Origin: Actinomycetes bacterium
GTDB taxonomy: Bacteria; Actinomycetota; Acidimicrobiia; Acidimicrobiales; RAAP-2
Length of the DNA: 64,000 bases
NCBI GenBank assembly: GCA_021848365.1
Contig: JAJZUS010000002.1
Coordinates: 434,001 to 498,000 of the forward strand
Reading direction: 5' to 3'
This document shows, in pieces, positions 8,980 to 20,876 of this stretch (position 1 is its first letter; each line of letters opens with the position of its first letter). The notes under the pieces are model-generated. The model searched no databases, was not told the origin of the DNA, and saw nothing but the letters and a program-made list of their open reading frames with translations. The position numbers were made by a program, and so were the translations under genes.

Positions 8980-10250
8980 GCCCCGCCGCCGTCGACGTCA
9001 TCATCGCCAAGCGCGAGGGCCGCACCCTCACGACGGCCGAGATCGACTGGTTCCTCTCCGCCTACGACCGGGGCGAGGTGGCCGAGGAGCAGATGTCGGC
9101 CCTGCTCATGGCCGTCTTCTTCCGCGGCCTCGACGGGGCCGAGCTGCGCGCCTGGACGGCCCGCATGATCGCCTCGGGCGAGCGCCTGGACCTCTCGGGC
9201 CTCTCGCGCCCCACGGTCGACAAGCACTCGACGGGCGGCGTCGGCGACAAGATCTCGCTGATCCTCGCCCCCCTCGTCGCGGCCTGCGGCGCGGCCGTTC
9301 CCCAGCTGTCGGGTCGGGGTCTCGGGCACACCGGCGGGACCCTCGACAAGCTCGAGTCGATTCCGGGCTGGCGGGCCCAGCTCACCAACGACGAGGTCCG
9401 CCACCAGCTCGAGACCGTCGGCGCCGTCGTCTGCGCCGCCGGTGCGGGACTCGCCCCGATCGACCGCAAGCTCTACGCCCTGCGCGACGTGACCGGGACC
9501 GTCGAGTCGATCCCGCTGATCTCGTCGTCGATCATGTCGAAGAAGATCGCCGAGGGCACCGGGGCCCTCGTCCTCGACGTCAAGGTCGGGCGGGGCGCCT
9601 TCATGACCGACTACGCGCGGGCCCGCGAGCTCGCGGCGACGATGGTCGCCCTCGGTCGCGACCACGGCGTGCGCACCATCGCCCAGCTCACCAACATGGA
9701 CACGCCCCTCGGGGTCGCCGTGGGCAACGCCCTCGAGGTGATCGAGTCGGTCGACGTGCTGCGCGGCGGCGGGCCGGCCGACGTGCGCGAGCTGACCGTG
9801 GCCCTCGCGCGGCTGATGCTCGAGGCGACCGGGATCGACGACGACCCGGCGGCCCGACTCGACGACGGCTCCGCCTACGCCGCCTACCGCGCGATGATCG
9901 CGGCCCAGGGCGGCGACCCCGACGCGGAGCTGCACCCGGCCGCGCAGTGCACCGAGGTCCTCGCCGAGCGCGCGGGCGTCGTGACGTCCGTCGACGCGCG
10001 CGCCGTGGGCGTCGCGGCGTGGCGTCTCGGGGCCGGACGGGCTCGCAAGGAGGACGCCGTCTCCGCCGGGGCCGGGGTGCGGTGCCTCGTGCGACCGGGC
10101 GACGTCGTCGCGGCCGGGCAGCCACTCGTCGTGCTCTACGCCGACGACGCAGCCCACCTCGGCGAGGGCCGCACCACGATCGCGGGCGCCGTCACCCTCG
10201 GTGACGAGGCCGTCACGCCGGCGCCGCTCCTCTACGAGCGCCTCGAGTAG
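8976..10250 (+). CDS. deoA: Thymidine/pyrimidine-nucleoside phosphorylase
   Basis: DKHSTGGVGDKISL and SGRGLGHTGGTLDKLESIPG motifs; GTG start overlaps cdd stop. Confidence 0.92.
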   Translation: MSPAAVDVIIAKREGRTLTTAEIDWFLSAYDRGEVAEEQMSALLMAVFFRGLDGAELRAWTARMIASGERLDLSGLSRPTVDKHSTGGVGDKISLILAPLVAACGAAVPQLSGRGLGHTGGTLDKLESIPGWRAQLTNDEVRHQLETVGAVVCAAGAGLAPIDRKLYALRDVTGTVESIPLISSSIMSKKIAEGTGALVLDVKVGRGAFMTDYARARELAATMVALGRDHGVRTIAQLTNMDTPLGVAVGNALEVIESVDVLRGGGPADVRELTVALARLMLEATGIDDDPAARLDDGSAYAAYRAMIAAQGGDPDAELHPAAQCTEVLAERAGVVTSVDARAVGVAAWRLGAGRARKEDAVSAGAGVRCLVRPGDVVAAGQPLVVLYADDAAHLGEGRTTIAGAVTLGDEAVTPAPLLYERLE

Positions 10251-10289
10251 CGCTCGGGACACCCCGGGGCCAGGGCTAGCCTGGTCGCC

Positions 10290-11378
10290 ATGCCCGCACC
10301 CGCCCTCACCCCCGACCTGGCCCGACGGGCGCCCAAGGTCCTCCTCCACGACCACCTCGACGGGGGCCTGCGCCCGGCGACCGTCGCCGATCTCGCCCGT
10401 GAGCAGGGCTACGGGGCCCTGCCCAGCCTCGACCCCGACGTCCTCGCCGAGTGGTTCGTCGCCGACGCGCCCGGGGGGGACCTCGTGCGCTACCTGGAGG
10501 GCTTCGCCCACACCACGGCCCTGATGCAGAACCGCGAGAGCCTCGAGCGGGTGGCCGCCGAGTGCGCCCTCGACCTCGCCCGCGACGGCGTCGTCTACGC
10601 CGAGATCCGCTTCGCGCCCGAGCAGCACCTCGCCGGCGGGCTGACCCTGGAACAGGTCGTGACGGCCGTCCTCGACGGCTTCGCCCGGGGCGCCGCCGAC
10701 GCGCGTCGCGAGGGACGGGTCATCGTGGTGCGCGCGATCCTCTCGGCCATGCGCCAGAACGCCCTCTCCGAGACGATCGCCTCGCTGGCCGTCGCCTTCC
10801 GGGACCGCGGGGTCTGCGGCTTCGACATCGCCGGGCCCGAGGACGGCTACCCCCCGACGCAGCACCTGAGCGCCTTCCATCTGGTGCAGCGTGAGAACTT
10901 CCACCTCACCGTCCACGCGGGCGAGGCCTTCGGCCTCCCCTCGATCTGGGAGGCCGTCCAGTTCTGCGGCGCCGAGCGGCTCGGCCACGGGGTACGCATC
11001 GTCGACGACATCACCAACGTCGACGGGGAGTTCCGCCTGGGCCGGCTCGCCAACTACGTGCGCGACCGGCGCATCCCGCTCGAGGTCTGCCCGACCTCCA
11101 ACGTCCACACCGGTGCGGCGGCCTCGATCGCGGCGCACCCGGTCGAGCTCCTGCGCCGCCTGCGCTTTCGCGTGACCCTCAACACCGACAACCGGCTCAT
11201 GAGCGGGATCACCCTGTCGGGCGAGTTCGCCGCCTGCGCGGCGAGCTTCGGGTGGACCCTCGACGACATGCAGTGGCTGACGCTCAACGCGATGAAGAGC
11301 TCCTTCTACCCCTTCGACCAGCGCCTCCGGCTCATCAACGAGGTGATCAAGCCCGGGTACGCGGCCCTGGTCTCCTAG
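10290..11378 (+). CDS. add: Adenosine deaminase
   Basis: HDHLDGGLRP, HAGEAFG, RLGHGVRI, TLNTDN motifs. Confidence 0.92.
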   Translation: MPAPALTPDLARRAPKVLLHDHLDGGLRPATVADLAREQGYGALPSLDPDVLAEWFVADAPGGDLVRYLEGFAHTTALMQNRESLERVAAECALDLARDGVVYAEIRFAPEQHLAGGLTLEQVVTAVLDGFARGAADARREGRVIVVRAILSAMRQNALSETIASLAVAFRDRGVCGFDIAGPEDGYPPTQHLSAFHLVQRENFHLTVHAGEAFGLPSIWEAVQFCGAERLGHGVRIVDDITNVDGEFRLGRLANYVRDRRIPLEVCPTSNVHTGAAASIAAHPVELLRRLRFRVTLNTDNRLMSGITLSGEFAACAASFGWTLDDMQWLTLNAMKSSFYPFDQRLRLINEVIKPGYAALVS

Positions 11379-13024
11379 GGCGTCAGGCGGGCGGCGAGCT
11401 CCTCGCGCACGCGCTCGAGTCGACGCGTAGCGTCCTCGCGACGCTCGTCCACCCCCTCGAGGGGCCCCGGGGGACCGACGATCTCGAGGTAGGCCTTGAG
11501 CTTGGGCTCGGTGCCCGAGGGACGCACGACGACGCGCCCCGCGGCCCCGAGGTCGAGGCGCAGTCCGCTCGTCGGTGGCAGGCCACGCCAGCCGGCCGCC
11601 AGGTCGTCGACCCGCTCGACGGCGACCCCGCCGAGGGTCCGCGGCGGGTCGGCGAGCAGACGCGCGACGGCCCCGGCGATCCGCTCGCTCGCGCCGTCAC
11701 CCTCGACCCGCACCGTCACCTGGGTGACCGCGTGGACGCCGTAGGTCGCCTCGAGCTCGTCGAGCCGGTCGACCAGGGTGCGGCCCTCGCGGGCGAGGTC
11801 GTCGGCCAGTCGGGCGAGGGCCAGGGCGGCCGAGAGCCCGTCCTTGTCGGCGACGCCGGGGTCCACGGCGTAGCCGAGGGCCTCCTCGTAGCCGAAGGCC
11901 AGCCGTCCCGCACCGGCGGCCCGGGAGATCCACTTGAAGCCGGTCAGGGTCTCCGCGTAGGGGACGCCCGCGGCCGCGGCGATGCGCGACAGCATCGTGG
12001 ACGAGACGATGGTGGTAGCGACGACGTCGCCGGGCTCGGCGCGAGCGACGAGCGAGGCGCCGAGCAGCCAGCCGATCTCATCGCCCCGCAGCACCCGCCA
12101 CCCAGACGGCGTGCGCACCGCCGCGCCGAGGCGGTCGGCGTCGGGGTCGTTCGCGATCACGAGGGCGCTGCCCGAGCGCTCGGCCGTCGCCAGCGCCAGG
12201 TCGAGGGCGCCCGGCTCCTCGGGGTTGGGGAACGGCAGCGTCGGGAAGGCCCCGTCGGGCGCGAACTGCTCGGTGACGAGGCTCACCCGGTGGAAGCCGG
12301 CCTCCTCGAAGAGGCGCGTCATCGTCGCCCCACCGACCCCGTGCAACGGGGTGTAGGCGATCGCCAGGTCGCTCGCGCCGCCGAAGCGCTGGACGAGGTG
12401 GCGCCGGTAGGCGGCGAGGACCTCCTCGGGCACGTAGCGGTGGAGCGGGTCGGTGCGCTCGGCGAGCGTCGCGGGACCCGGGTCGCGCATGCCGGCCTCG
12501 ACGACCGCGTCGTCGGGTGCGACGATCTGGGCCCCCGAGGGACCGTAGAGCTTGTAGCCGTTGTCGGCCGGGGGGTTGTGGCTGGCCGTCACCATGATCC
12601 CGGCCGCCGCCCCGAGGGCGCGCACCGCGTAGGCGGTGAGGGGGGTCGGCAGGGGGCCGGGCATCTCGACGACCGGAACGCCGGCGCCCAGGAGGACGGC
12701 GACGACCTCGTCGTTGAAGGCCTCGGAGCCCCGACGGGCGTCCCGTCCCACGACGACGCCGCGGGCGGGGTCGGCCGCCCCCGTTTGCAGCCAGGCGACG
12801 ACGCCCTGGGTCGCGCGGCGCACGGTCAGCCGGTTCATCCCGGCCGGGCCGGCCATCACGGGCCCGCGCAGGCCGGCCGTCCCGAAGCGCAGCGGCGCGG
12901 CGAAGCGTCGGGCCAGCTCGTCCTCCTGCTCGTCGCGGACCAGCTGGGCGATCGTCGCGCGGTCGACCTCATCGGGGTCGGCGGCCATCCAGGCCGTGGC
13001 CCGGGCGAGGAGGTCCGGGTTCAC
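11375..13024 (-). CDS. Phospho-sugar mutase (alpha-D-phosphohexomutase; possibly acts as phosphopentomutase)
   Basis: MVTASHNPPADNGYKLYG, FGTAGLRG, NDPDADRLG motifs; located between nucleoside-catabolic genes. Confidence 0.88.
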   Translation of the reverse strand: MNPDLLARATAWMAADPDEVDRATIAQLVRDEQEDELARRFAAPLRFGTAGLRGPVMAGPAGMNRLTVRRATQGVVAWLQTGAADPARGVVVGRDARRGSEAFNDEVVAVLLGAGVPVVEMPGPLPTPLTAYAVRALGAAAGIMVTASHNPPADNGYKLYGPSGAQIVAPDDAVVEAGMRDPGPATLAERTDPLHRYVPEEVLAAYRRHLVQRFGGASDLAIAYTPLHGVGGATMTRLFEEAGFHRVSLVTEQFAPDGAFPTLPFPNPEEPGALDLALATAERSGSALVIANDPDADRLGAAVRTPSGWRVLRGDEIGWLLGASLVARAEPGDVVATTIVSSTMLSRIAAAAGVPYAETLTGFKWISRAAGAGRLAFGYEEALGYAVDPGVADKDGLSAALALARLADDLAREGRTLVDRLDELEATYGVHAVTQVTVRVEGDGASERIAGAVARLLADPPRTLGGVAVERVDDLAAGWRGLPPTSGLRLDLGAAGRVVVRPSGTEPKLKAYLEIVGPPGPLEGVDERREDATRRLERVREELAARLTP

Positions 13025-13842
13025 AGGACCGGCGCGATGCGCGCCAGCAGCTCGCCGAGCGAGGCCGCGGCGGCCTGCCCGGCCTCGAGGACCTCGCGGT
13101 GGTCGAGCGGCGCCGCGGCGACGCCGGCCGCCGGGTTGGACACCAGCGCCAGGCCGAGCACGCGCGCGCCCAGGTGGTGCGCGGCGATCGCCTCGAGGAC
13201 CGTCGACATTCCCACGACGCTCGCCCCGAGGGCTCGCAGCATCACGATCTCGGCGGGCGTCTCGTAGTGGGGTCCGCGCAGGCCCGCGTAGACGCCCTCG
13301 GTGAGCTCGGGCGCCCGCTCGCGCACCGCGGCGCGCAGCTCGGCGCTGTAGAGGTCGGTGAGGTCGACGAAGCGCGTGTCGTGCGGCGGCGGCGGGGCGA
13401 CGCCCTCGAGGGGCGAGGTCGCCGTCAGGTTGAGGTGGTCGCGGATCAGCACGACCGAGCCCGGAGCGAGCGTCGGGTCGATCCCGCCCGCGGCGTTGGT
13501 GAGCACGACCGTGCGGGCTCCGGCGCCGACGAGGGTGCGCACCGGGTGGACCACCCGCGCGACCTCGTGACCCTCGTAGAGGTGGACGCGGCCGGAGAGG
13601 AGGGCGATACGTCGCCCGGCGTGCTCGACCACGAGGACGCGCCCGCTGTGGCCGGCGACGCTCGGGGCGACGAAACCCGGCAGGTCGGTCGTCGCGATGT
13701 CCGCGACCGGGGTGCCGAGCCCGGCCGCGCCCTCGCGCCAGCCGGACCCGAGGACGACGGCGGCGTCGAGGGGCTGCCCGCCCGTCGCCGCGAGCAGGGC
13801 CTCGGCCGCGCGGGCCGCCAGTTCGTAGGGGGTCTCACTCAT
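13021..13842 (-). CDS. Purine-nucleoside phosphorylase
   Basis: VVLGSGWRE, GHSGRVLVVEHAGRRIALLSGRVHLYEGH, TNAAGGI, RGPHYETPAEI motifs; start ATG at 13842 inside the longer supplied ORF. Confidence 0.92.
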   Translation of the reverse strand: MSETPYELAARAAEALLAATGGQPLDAAVVLGSGWREGAAGLGTPVADIATTDLPGFVAPSVAGHSGRVLVVEHAGRRIALLSGRVHLYEGHEVARVVHPVRTLVGAGARTVVLTNAAGGIDPTLAPGSVVLIRDHLNLTATSPLEGVAPPPPHDTRFVDLTDLYSAELRAAVRERAPELTEGVYAGLRGPHYETPAEIVMLRALGASVVGMSTVLEAIAAHHLGARVLGLALVSNPAAGVAAAPLDHREVLEAGQAAAASLGELLARIAPVL

Positions 13843-14688
13843 CACTGTCCAATCGTGTGCCAGACCGTCGTGGTCTCGAGGAAGGCCCGAATGCGCCGCA
13901 GGGCGGCGGCGTCGGGGTCGCGGGGGTCGTCGGCGAGGACGCGCTTGATCGAGCCGGCCCCCCGCGCGGCGAGGTCGGCGCGCATCTCGCCCGCCCCCGC
14001 GAGGTCGAGCCCGTCGACGTCCTCGTGGTCGGCGAGGACCGGGGCGAGCTCGGCGAGCCGTCCGGTGAGGACGTTGAGGACCCCGGCCGGGAGGTCGGAG
14101 GTGGCCGCCATCTCCCCGAGCAGGACCGCGGGGATCGGTCGGGTCTCGCTGGCGAGCACGACCACGGCGTTGCCGGCGCAGATCGGCGCCATGACCGTCT
14201 CCACCAGGCCCAGCAGGGAGTCCTCGGCCGGGGCGACGACGCCGACGACGCCGCTCGGGGAGGGGATCGAGAAGTTGAAGTAGGGACCGGCCACGGGGTT
14301 GGTCCCGCCGTAGACCTGGGCGATCTTGTCGGTCCAGCCCGCGAACCAGACGATGCGGTCGATGGCGCGCTCGACGGTCGCCGTGGCGTGGACCCGCTCG
14401 ACACCCTCGGCCGCGACGACCTGGTCGACGAGCTCCTCGCGACGAGCCTCGGCCATCTCGGCGACCCGGTAGAGGACCTGGCCGCGGTTGTAGGCGCTCG
14501 CCCCCCACCAGCCGGGCTGGGCGGCGCGCGCGGCGCGCACCGCGTCGCGCAGGTCCTTGCGCGAGGCCTGCGCCGCGTTGGCGAGGAGGGCCCCCGCGGC
14601 GTCGAGGACCTCGTAGCTGCGGCCCGACTCCGAGCGGGGGAAGGCCCCGTTGAGGACCAGCTTGTAGGTCTTGCGCACTCCGAGTCGC

Positions 14689-14696
<8 letters not shown>
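13842..14696 (-). CDS. Half-length aldehyde dehydrogenase family protein lacking the catalytic domain
   Basis: ALDH N-terminal/NAD-binding-like sequence (FAGWTDKIAQVYGGTNPVAGPYFNFSIPSPSGVVGVVAP) but ends at 284 aa with no ELGGK or catalytic Cys region; 1-nt TGATG overlap with PNP start. Confidence 0.8.
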
Positions 14697-16152
<1,456 letters not shown>

Positions 16153-16153
16153 G

Positions 16154-17140
16154 TCAGTCTCCGCTGAAGAGCTCGGGCCGCACGTAGACGCCGCGGCGCT
16201 GCTTGGTTCGCTGGGCGAGCAGGTCGTTCAGCAGCGACGACGCCCCGAAGCGGAAGTAGCGGGGGCTCAGCCAGAGCGCCCCGGCCGTCTCGTTGACGAT
16301 GACCAGGTAGCGCAGCGCCTCCTTGGCGCTGCGGATCCCGCCGGCCAACTTCACCCCGACGACCCGCCCGGTGGCCTCGGCGAAGTCGCGGGCCGCCTCG
16401 AGCATGACCAGGGCGACCGGCGGGGTCGCCGAGACGGCGACCTTGCCGGTGGAGGTCTTGATGAAGTCGGCCCCGGCCGCCATCGCCAGCCAGCTGGCGC
16501 GGCGCACCGCGTCGAGCGTGACGAGCTCCCCGGTCTCGAGGATGACCTTGAGGTGAGCCGACCCGCAGGCCTCGCGCACCGCCACGATCTCGTCGAAGAC
16601 CTGGCCCAGTCGACCCGAGAGGAAGGCCCCGCGATCGATCACCATGTCGACCTCGTCGGCGCCGGCGGCGACGGCCTCGGCGACGTCGGCGAGCTTCACC
16701 GCCAGCGAGGCCCGTCCGGACGGGAAGGCCGTGGCGACCGAGGCGACGGCGACGTCACTGCCCGTGAGCGCCTCGCGGGCCGTGGCGACCAGGTCGGGGT
16801 AGACGCACACCGCGGCCGCCGACGGGGTCGTGGGGTCCCCGGGGTCGGGCCGCCAGGCCTTGGCGCACAGCGAGCGGACCCGGCCCGGGGTGTCCGCGCC
16901 CTCGAGGGTCGTCAGGTCGACCATCGAGATCGCGAGGTCGAGCGCGTCGCGCTTGGTCGACTGCTTGAGGGATCGAGTCGCGAGCTTCGCCGCCCGGGCG
17001 GCGGCGCCGACGGCGTCGACGCCCGAGAGGCTGGCGAGGAGGGTGCGCAGGGCGGCCTCGGTCTCGATGACCGGGAGCGAGGCCGTGTCCGGGATGCGCA
17101 CCACCGCGGAACCCGACGCGATGCGGCTGGGCGTACTCAC
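16154..17140 (-). CDS. deoC: Deoxyribose-phosphate aldolase
   Basis: DEVDMVIDRGAFL, LKVILETGEL, DFIKTSTGKV motifs; GTG at 17140 lies 7 nt after a TAGCGT -10 (an alternative GTG at 17149 overlaps that -10). Confidence 0.9.
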   Translation of the reverse strand: MSTPSRIASGSAVVRIPDTASLPVIETEAALRTLLASLSGVDAVGAAARAAKLATRSLKQSTKRDALDLAISMVDLTTLEGADTPGRVRSLCAKAWRPDPGDPTTPSAAAVCVYPDLVATAREALTGSDVAVASVATAFPSGRASLAVKLADVAEAVAAGADEVDMVIDRGAFLSGRLGQVFDEIVAVREACGSAHLKVILETGELVTLDAVRRASWLAMAAGADFIKTSTGKVAVSATPPVALVMLEAARDFAEATGRVVGVKLAGGIRSAKEALRYLVIVNETAGALWLSPRYFRFGASSLLNDLLAQRTKQRRGVYVRPELFSGD

Positions 17141-17181
17141 CTGCTCCACGCTAGCAACGACGAAACCCGCCGCCGGTGGGC

Positions 17182-17748
17182 TCAGGCGAGGTAGCGGGGC
17201 AGCTGTCCGGCGGCTCGCCGCTCGGCGAGCGTCGGGGCCGCGGCGTCCTTCGCGCTGAGGATCGGCTCGCCGCTCAGACGCCACGGGACGGCGATCGCCG
17301 GGTCGAAGGGGTTGATCTCGAGCTCGACGGGGGCGTTGAACGGCGAGGACAGCAGGTAGACGAGCGTCGCCGACTCGCTCACGACGACGAACCCGTGGGC
17401 CACCCCGGCCGGGAGCAGCACCCCACGACCGTCGCCGGCCCGCAGCGTCACGACCTCGACGGCGCCGAAGGCCGGCGAGCCCTCGCGGACGTCGACGATG
17501 ACGTCGTCGAGCTCCCCCGCCGCGCAGGTCACGACCTTGGCCTGGCCCTCGGGGGCGAGGGAGTAGTGCAGGCCCCGCACGACGCGCTGGGCCGAGTGCG
17601 AGAGGTTGGCCTGGCGCACGGTGAAGGGCTGGCCGGCCGCCTCGAGGTCCGGCGCCTGGAACCACTCGCGAAAGAAGCCCCGCTGGTCGCCCCAGACCGG
17701 GGACTCCAGCACCACGAGACCGGGGATCGACGTGGGGCGGACCTCCAT
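17182..17748 (-). CDS. rfbC: dTDP-4-dehydrorhamnose 3,5-epimerase
   Basis: DQRGFFREWF, QANLSHSAQRVVRGLHYS, GVAHGFVVVSE; ATG at 17748 overlaps rfbB stop (the supplied ORF extends to 17775). Confidence 0.9.
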   Translation of the reverse strand: MEVRPTSIPGLVVLESPVWGDQRGFFREWFQAPDLEAAGQPFTVRQANLSHSAQRVVRGLHYSLAPEGQAKVVTCAAGELDDVIVDVREGSPAFGAVEVVTLRAGDGRGVLLPAGVAHGFVVVSESATLVYLLSSPFNAPVELEINPFDPAIAVPWRLSGEPILSAKDAAAPTLAERRAAGQLPRYLA

Positions 17749-18722
17749 CAGCGGCCGCCCGTCAGCGGACGCCACCAGGCCTCGTGGTCGCGGTACCAGG
17801 CGACGGTCGCGGCGAGGCCCTCGGTGAAGTCGACCTGGGGCCGGTAGCCGAGCTCCTCGCGGATCTTCGTCCAGTCGACCGAGTAGCGCCGGTCGTGCCC
17901 CAGGCGGTCCTCGACGGGCCGGATCCGCTCGGGCCCGGCGCCGAGGAGCTCGAGGATGCGCTCGGTGATCGCGCGGTTAGTCAGCTCGGTGCCGCCGCCG
18001 ATGTTGTAGACCTCGCCGGCGCGGCCCCGCTCGAGGACCGCGAGGATCCCCCGGCAGTGGTCGTCGACGTGCAGCCAGTCGCGCACGTTGAGGCCGTCGC
18101 CGTAGAGGGGCACGTCGAGGCCGTCGAGGAGGTTCGTGACGAAGAGCGGAATGAGCTTCTCCGGGAACTGGCGCGGACCGTAGTTGTTCGAGCACCGCGT
18201 CACCATCACCGCGAGCCCGTAGGTGCGGTGGTAGGCGAGGGCCGCGAGGTCGGAGCCGGCCTTGCTCGAGGAGTAGGGCGAGTTGGGCTCGAGGATGTGG
18301 TCCTCGCGCCACGACCCCTCCGGGATCGACCCGTAGACCTCGTCGGTCGAGACGTGCACGAAGCGCTCCACTCCGGCGCGCCGGGCGCTCTCCAGCAGCT
18401 GCTGGGTGCCCACGACGTTCGTCTCGAAGAAGACCCGGGCTCCGTCGATCGAGCGGTCGACGTGGCTCTCGGCCGCGAGGTGGACCACGGCCCCGGCCCC
18501 GGCGAGCGCGGCGTCGGTGACCCGAGCGTCGGTGATCGAGCCCTCGACGAAGCGCACGCGGGGGTCGGCCAGCACCTCGACCAGGTTCTCGCGGCGGCCC
18601 GAGTACGTGAGGGCGTCGAGGATGACGACCTCGTCGACGCCGAGGCCCTCCGCTCGCTCGAGGAGCATCTCGGCGACGCGGGAGCCGATGAACCCGGCCG
18701 CCCCAGTGATCACTACGCGCAT
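17748..18722 (-). CDS. rfbB: dTDP-glucose 4,6-dehydratase
   Basis: [47 protein letters not shown] motifs. Confidence 0.93.
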   Translation of the reverse strand: MRVVITGAAGFIGSRVAEMLLERAEGLGVDEVVILDALTYSGRRENLVEVLADPRVRFVEGSITDARVTDAALAGAGAVVHLAAESHVDRSIDGARVFFETNVVGTQQLLESARRAGVERFVHVSTDEVYGSIPEGSWREDHILEPNSPYSSSKAGSDLAALAYHRTYGLAVMVTRCSNNYGPRQFPEKLIPLFVTNLLDGLDVPLYGDGLNVRDWLHVDDHCRGILAVLERGRAGEVYNIGGGTELTNRAITERILELLGAGPERIRPVEDRLGHDRRYSVDWTKIREELGYRPQVDFTEGLAATVAWYRDHEAWWRPLTGGR

Positions 18723-18754
18723 GGTCGCCCTCCGGACCCCGAGAATCGGCCACT

Positions 18755-18760
18755 TATACT
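18755..18760 (+). promoter_or_regulatory. -10 element TATACT, 6 nt before the rfbA GTG start (leaderless)
   Basis: TATACT-AATGAG-GTG. Confidence 0.65.
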
Positions 18761-18766
18761 AATGAG

Positions 18767-19549
18767 GTGAGGGGAATCATCTTGGCCGGGGGCAGCGGCA
18801 CCCGGCTCTACCCCATCACCCGGGCCGTGTCGAAGCAGCTCCTGCCCGTCTACGACAAGCCCATGATCTACTACCCGCTGAGCACGCTCATGCTCACCGG
18901 GCTGCGCGAGATCCTCCTCATCACGACGCCCCACGACCAGGCGGCCTTCCGCCGCCTCCTCGGTGACGGGTCGCACCTCGGCATCCACCTCGCCTACGCC
19001 GTCCAGGACCAGCCCAACGGGCTCGCGGAGGCCCTGCTCCTCGGCGAGGAGTTCCTCGCCGGAGACCGGTGCGCGCTGATCCTGGGCGACAACCTCTTCC
19101 ACGGTCCCGGACTCGGCACCCACCTCAGCCAGCACACCGAGGTCGAGGGGGCCATGATCTTCGCCTACCAGGTGAGCGACCCCGAACGCTACGGCGTGGT
19201 CGACTTCGACGAGACCGGACGGGTCCTCTCGATCGAGGAAAAGCCCGCGACGCCGAAGAGCAACTTCGCGGTCCCGGGCCTCTACTTCTACGACGGCCGG
19301 GCCAGCGAGTTCGCGCGGGGCCTCCAGCCCAGCGCACGCGGCGAACTCGAGATCACCGCCCTCAACAACCTCTACCTCGAGCGCGGCGAGCTGCGCGTCG
19401 AGGTGCTCTCGCGCGCGACGACCTGGCTCGACACCGGGACCCACGAGTCCCTCTACGAGGCCGGGGGCCTGATCCGCACGCTCCAGCACCGCAGCGGCCT
19501 GCGGATCGGCGACGTGGATCAGATCGCTCGCGACCACGGCTGGGTCTGA
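18767..19549 (+). CDS. rfbA: Glucose-1-phosphate thymidylyltransferase
   Basis: [43 protein letters not shown]. Confidence 0.94.
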   Translation: MRGIILAGGSGTRLYPITRAVSKQLLPVYDKPMIYYPLSTLMLTGLREILLITTPHDQAAFRRLLGDGSHLGIHLAYAVQDQPNGLAEALLLGEEFLAGDRCALILGDNLFHGPGLGTHLSQHTEVEGAMIFAYQVSDPERYGVVDFDETGRVLSIEEKPATPKSNFAVPGLYFYDGRASEFARGLQPSARGELEITALNNLYLERGELRVEVLSRATTWLDTGTHESLYEAGGLIRTLQHRSGLRIGDVDQIARDHGWV

Positions 19550-19594
19550 CGCTGGTTCGGCCCGCTGTCTAGAGTGGGTCCCCAAGGAGGTGCC

Positions 19595-20191
19595 ATGTCG
19601 ACCTACGCCCTTTCTCGTCCGCGCCGCGTCCTCGCCGACGTCCTGCCCGCGTCGCTACGCGTCGAGGTGATCCTCGTCACCGGCGCGGCGCTCCTCGTCG
19701 GACTGCTCGCGCAGGTCTCGATCCCCCTCGGCTTCACGCCGGTGCCGATCACCGGACAGACCCTCGGCGTCCTGCTCGTCGGAGCGGCCCTCGGGACGCG
19801 CCGCGCGGCCCTCTCGCTCGGCCTCTACGTGGCGGCCGGCGTGGCCGGGGTCCCGTGGTTCGCCGACCACAGCGCCGGCGTCCCCGTGGCGACCTTCGGC
19901 TACCTCCTCGGATTCGTGCTCGCCGGCAGCGTGCTCGGCGCGCTCGCCGCGCGGGGCCAGGACCGCACCGTCGTGCGGGCCGCGGCCTCGATGGTGCTCG
20001 CCGAGGCCCTCATCTACGCCGTCGCGGTGCCGTGGCTGGCGCTCTCGCTCCACGTCTCGCTGGCGACGGCGATCTCCCTCGGCCTCACCCCGTTCCTCGC
20101 GGGCGACGTGCTGAAGGCCGCCCTCGCCGGACTCGCCCTACCGGGCGCGTGGCGGCTCGTCGAGCGACTGCGTCAGTCCTCGATCGGGTAG
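19595..20191 (+). CDS. bioY: BioY-family biotin transporter S component
   Basis: LGFTPVPITGQTLGVLLVGAALGTRRAALSLGLYVAAGVAGVPWFA; SD AAGGAGG at 19584-19590. Confidence 0.9.
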   Translation: MSTYALSRPRRVLADVLPASLRVEVILVTGAALLVGLLAQVSIPLGFTPVPITGQTLGVLLVGAALGTRRAALSLGLYVAAGVAGVPWFADHSAGVPVATFGYLLGFVLAGSVLGALAARGQDRTVVRAAASMVLAEALIYAVAVPWLALSLHVSLATAISLGLTPFLAGDVLKAALAGLALPGAWRLVERLRQSSIG

Positions 20192-20841
20192 CCCAGCCGG
20201 GCGCAGGCCTCGCGCTGGACGAGACGCTTGTGGGCCGCCACGATGCGGCGGTCCTTCTCGGTCATCGCCCGGGCCACCTCGAGCGCGCGCGTGACCAGGT
20301 CCGCCTCCTCGGCGACCTCCTCGACGATCCCGGCCTCGCGAGCCATCGGCCCGGTGAAGCGTCGGGCCGTGAGCATGGCGTCGATGGCCGTCGCCCGGGG
20401 CAAGCGGTTGAGCAGGATCGTCGCCAGCTTGTCGTCGAGGGCGAGGCCGATGTCGGTCTCGTTCATGCACCAGAATCCGCGGTCGGCGCGCATCACGCGG
20501 TAGTCGAGCGCGCACGAGAGGAGGGCTCCACCGGCGAAGGTGTGGCCGTTGAGGGCCCCCACGGTATAGGCGGGGAAGACGAGCAGGCGGGCCACCGTGC
20601 GGTGGAGCTCGCTCAGGATCGGCCCCAGGCGTGACAGGTCGTTGTCGTAGCGCGGCAGGTCGAGGCCGTTCGAGAAGAACTTGCCCTCACCGGTCAGCAC
20701 GACGGCGAGTGGGCCGTCGCGACCCTCGAGATCGTCGAGGTGCCGGTGGAGCTCACCGAGGGAGTCCTCGTTGATGCGATTCTCCCCGTCGCGCCACGTG
20801 AGCAGCGCTACCGGGCCGTCGAAGCTGAGGTCGATCACCAC
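20173..20841 (-). CDS. Enoyl-CoA hydratase/isomerase family protein
   Basis: Crotonase-like fold motifs (AVVLTGEGKFFSNGLDLPRY, GHTFAGGALLSCALDYRVM). Confidence 0.85.
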   Translation of the reverse strand: MVIDLSFDGPVALLTWRDGENRINEDSLGELHRHLDDLEGRDGPLAVVLTGEGKFFSNGLDLPRYDNDLSRLGPILSELHRTVARLLVFPAYTVGALNGHTFAGGALLSCALDYRVMRADRGFWCMNETDIGLALDDKLATILLNRLPRATAIDAMLTARRFTGPMAREAGIVEEVAEEADLVTRALEVARAMTEKDRRIVAAHKRLVQREACARLGYPIED

Positions 20842-20876
20842 GGGGCGAGCCTAGGGGAAGCGGGTACGCTGCGGGC

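Noticed and set aside
8859-11138. 759-aa minus ORF opposite deoA/add
   Set aside because: Shadow ORF; no domain motif, antisense to well-defined enzymes
11252-13267. 671-aa plus ORF opposite the phosphohexomutase
   Set aside because: Compositional shadow ORF; the minus strand has TASHNP and other family motifs
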